From Trichopria drosophilae (Eukaryota > Arthropoda > Insecta > Hymenoptera > Diapriidae), in contig CM059587.1 of assembly GCA_030407085.1 (NCBI GenBank), forward strand, positions 76,869,001 to 76,933,000: a stretch of DNA of 64,000 nt, given 5' to 3'. Below the pieces are notes generated by a model. It was given only the letters and a program-made list of their open reading frames with translations. It was not told the DNA's origin and made no database searches. A program made the translations under genes and the position numbers. This document shows, piece after piece, positions 62,778 to 64,000 of the stretch (position 1 is the stretch's first letter; the number at the start of each line of letters is the position of its first letter).

Positions 62778-63586
62778 CACGGAAAAAAAATGTTTATAGA
62801 TTCTGCCGATAACTCAAGTAAAATTTGCCTAAGAAATTCAATAACCAACATTATGTGAAATTTATATTGTCACTTCGGCAATATTTGCTTAATAATGTCG
62901 AGAGAATGTACCTAATAACTCGTATACGACTTTTCTGCAAATTCTACTTAGTAACTTCGGCAAAAATTGCCGAGTCTCAACTCTTACCAATCAGCTGTGC
63001 TGTCTACGCGCTCCCAGAACTTTCCTGGCGCTCGTAGCGCCATTCCGCGGCGAGACCCAACATCACCTTTCCACTCAGTCGCTACAGTAGAATGGAATTT
63101 ATATTTGTTATGTTTGTGTAAATGCACTCGTTAAAATGACCGGGGAACAAAGTTCCGAAAATCAACACACCGATAGGCCAAAATTTCGATGTAGCATGGC
63201 TCCAGCGTGATTTCCTTCACTTTGTCTTTGAAAATTTGGCAAAAAGAAAGCAAATTAAAATACCTTGGACTCACGCAATATCGAAATTTTATCCGTTAGG
63301 GGTTTTGATTTTCGGAACTTTGTTCCCTGGCCATTAAAATTCCTTATGTTTACTCTTAGTTAGAACCAATTAGGACGCTGTATAAGAAATCTCGACCGTA
63401 TATAACCCCTAATTTACCGACGTCGCGGGTACGGTGGCGCTGCGCTAAAGTTGCAGTCCACGAAAATCTACATAGACTGGCTAAGCATAATGCTTAGAAA
63501 AAACTCGGAAAATATTGCCGAAGTTCAGACTCGGCAGATTGTACTTAAGCGACTTCGGCAGAATCTACAAAAGTTTTTTTTCCGTG
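62778..63586. mobile_element. Inverted-repeat element with CACGGAAAAAAAA ends
   Basis: Left end CACGGAAAAAAAATGTTTAT then AGATTCTGCCGA; right end TCGGCAGAATCTACAAAAG then TTTTTTTTCCGTG. Inner arms repeat ACTTCGGCAA and TTGCCGAGTCT in both orientations. About 0.8 kb, non-coding, interrupted by a second element at 63138-63333. Confidence 0.78.
63138..63333. mobile_element. Nested palindromic MITE with 7-bp target duplication
   Basis: Ends GACCGGGGAACAAAGTTCCG and CGGAACTTTGTTCCCTGGCC are inverted complements, continuing as AAAATCAA/TTGATTTT and CCGATAGGCCAAAATTTCGA / its complement. Flanks are TTAAAAT at 63131-63137 and 63334-63340. It lies inside the element at 62778-63586 and is therefore younger than it. 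Confidence 0.8.
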
Positions 63587-64000
63587 AACCAAACATATTT
63601 CTGTACGCGGAAAACAGATGAAATTTGTTACTCGGGGTTTTTTAAGTTACTGGTCACGAATCAGTCAACAGATATTCAGAATTCAAGATGGTGAATTCAA
63701 TATGAAAGACCGAATTTGTAAGAAGGTACTCACACAAGCTCAAATTGGGTATTCCGGAGTTTTCTTTCTTTTTGCTTTTAGGTTCATAATATACAAATTT
63801 TAGCAGCAAACATTTATTTAAGTCGATTTAAGGCATTACAATCCCGGCAATCCTGAAAAAAAATTTTAAATGGGTACTGGAAGTAAACGGGTTCAAACCC
63901 TATCCGTATTAATACTTCTACTATCCGTTTATATACGTTTGATAACGTTTCAATACATTTTTAACCTCTTGTATCCAAAGGCTATCCGTGACTAATCCGT
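63587..64000. repeat. Dispersed satellite copy, then unremarkable sequence
   Basis: 63618-63715 is one plus-type monomer of the satellite (TGAAATTTGTTACTCGGGG, ATTCAAGATGGTGAATTCAA), degenerate. After it nothing is recognised up to the window end. Confidence 0.6.

Overview
The window is nuclear DNA of an insect. It is strongly AT-rich, its genes are interrupted by short GT-AG introns, the DDX41 protein reads like insect Abstrakt, interstitial TTAGG-type repeats occur, and non-LTR retrotransposon relics of CR1-like and Jockey-like type are present. I cannot assign the order from sequence alone.

Three protein-coding genes can be rebuilt exon by exon, all on the minus strand. (1) 8401-12559: a 452-residue coiled-coil TPH-domain protein best matching MNS1, a ciliary/flagellar axoneme protein (4 exons). 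(2) 44509-47658: DDX41/Abstrakt, a DEAD-box RNA helicase with a C-terminal zinc knuckle (617 residues, 10 exons). (3) 48829-61895: HEATR1/UTP10, the HEAT-repeat U3 snoRNP (SSU processome) protein (2051 residues, 7 coding exons). In all three the exon phases add up without a frameshift or internal stop. HEATR1 and DDX41 lie head to tail about 1.2 kb apart; MNS1 is separated from DDX41 by a 32-kb stretch in which I see no gene.

The rest is dominated by non-autonomous inverted-repeat (fold-back) elements, often 0.2-1.6 kb and nearly palindromic, at 1971-2360, 7232-7850, 10700-11480, 13856-14877, 17550-19050, 25040-25740, 28836-29020, 29963-30177, 33790-34130, 37323-38367, 38826-40404, 46100-46897, 53744-54635 and 62778-63586 (with another element nested inside). 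Some have clear termini: two share a piggyBac-type end (TTAA then CCCATTAAG), one is flanked by an 8-bp duplication, one by a 4-bp and one by a 7-bp duplication. A 117-122-bp satellite carrying GGGGTCGCTGATTACGAAT and ATGGCGGATCCAATATGGC forms a 2.6-kb array in both orientations (40860-43490) and is scattered in the window, including in the loops of two fold-back elements.

The 6.6-kb fourth-from-last intron of HEATR1 (50396-57002) is a nest of retroelements in antisense orientation: an old RT relic on each side in inverted orientation, a CR1-like element broken so that its 3' half precedes its 5' half, a deleted Jockey-like relic, a piggyBac-like fold-back element, and a 5'-truncated CR1-like element with an uninterrupted 583-codon RT reading frame. 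No tRNA, rRNA, CRISPR or prokaryotic feature was seen.
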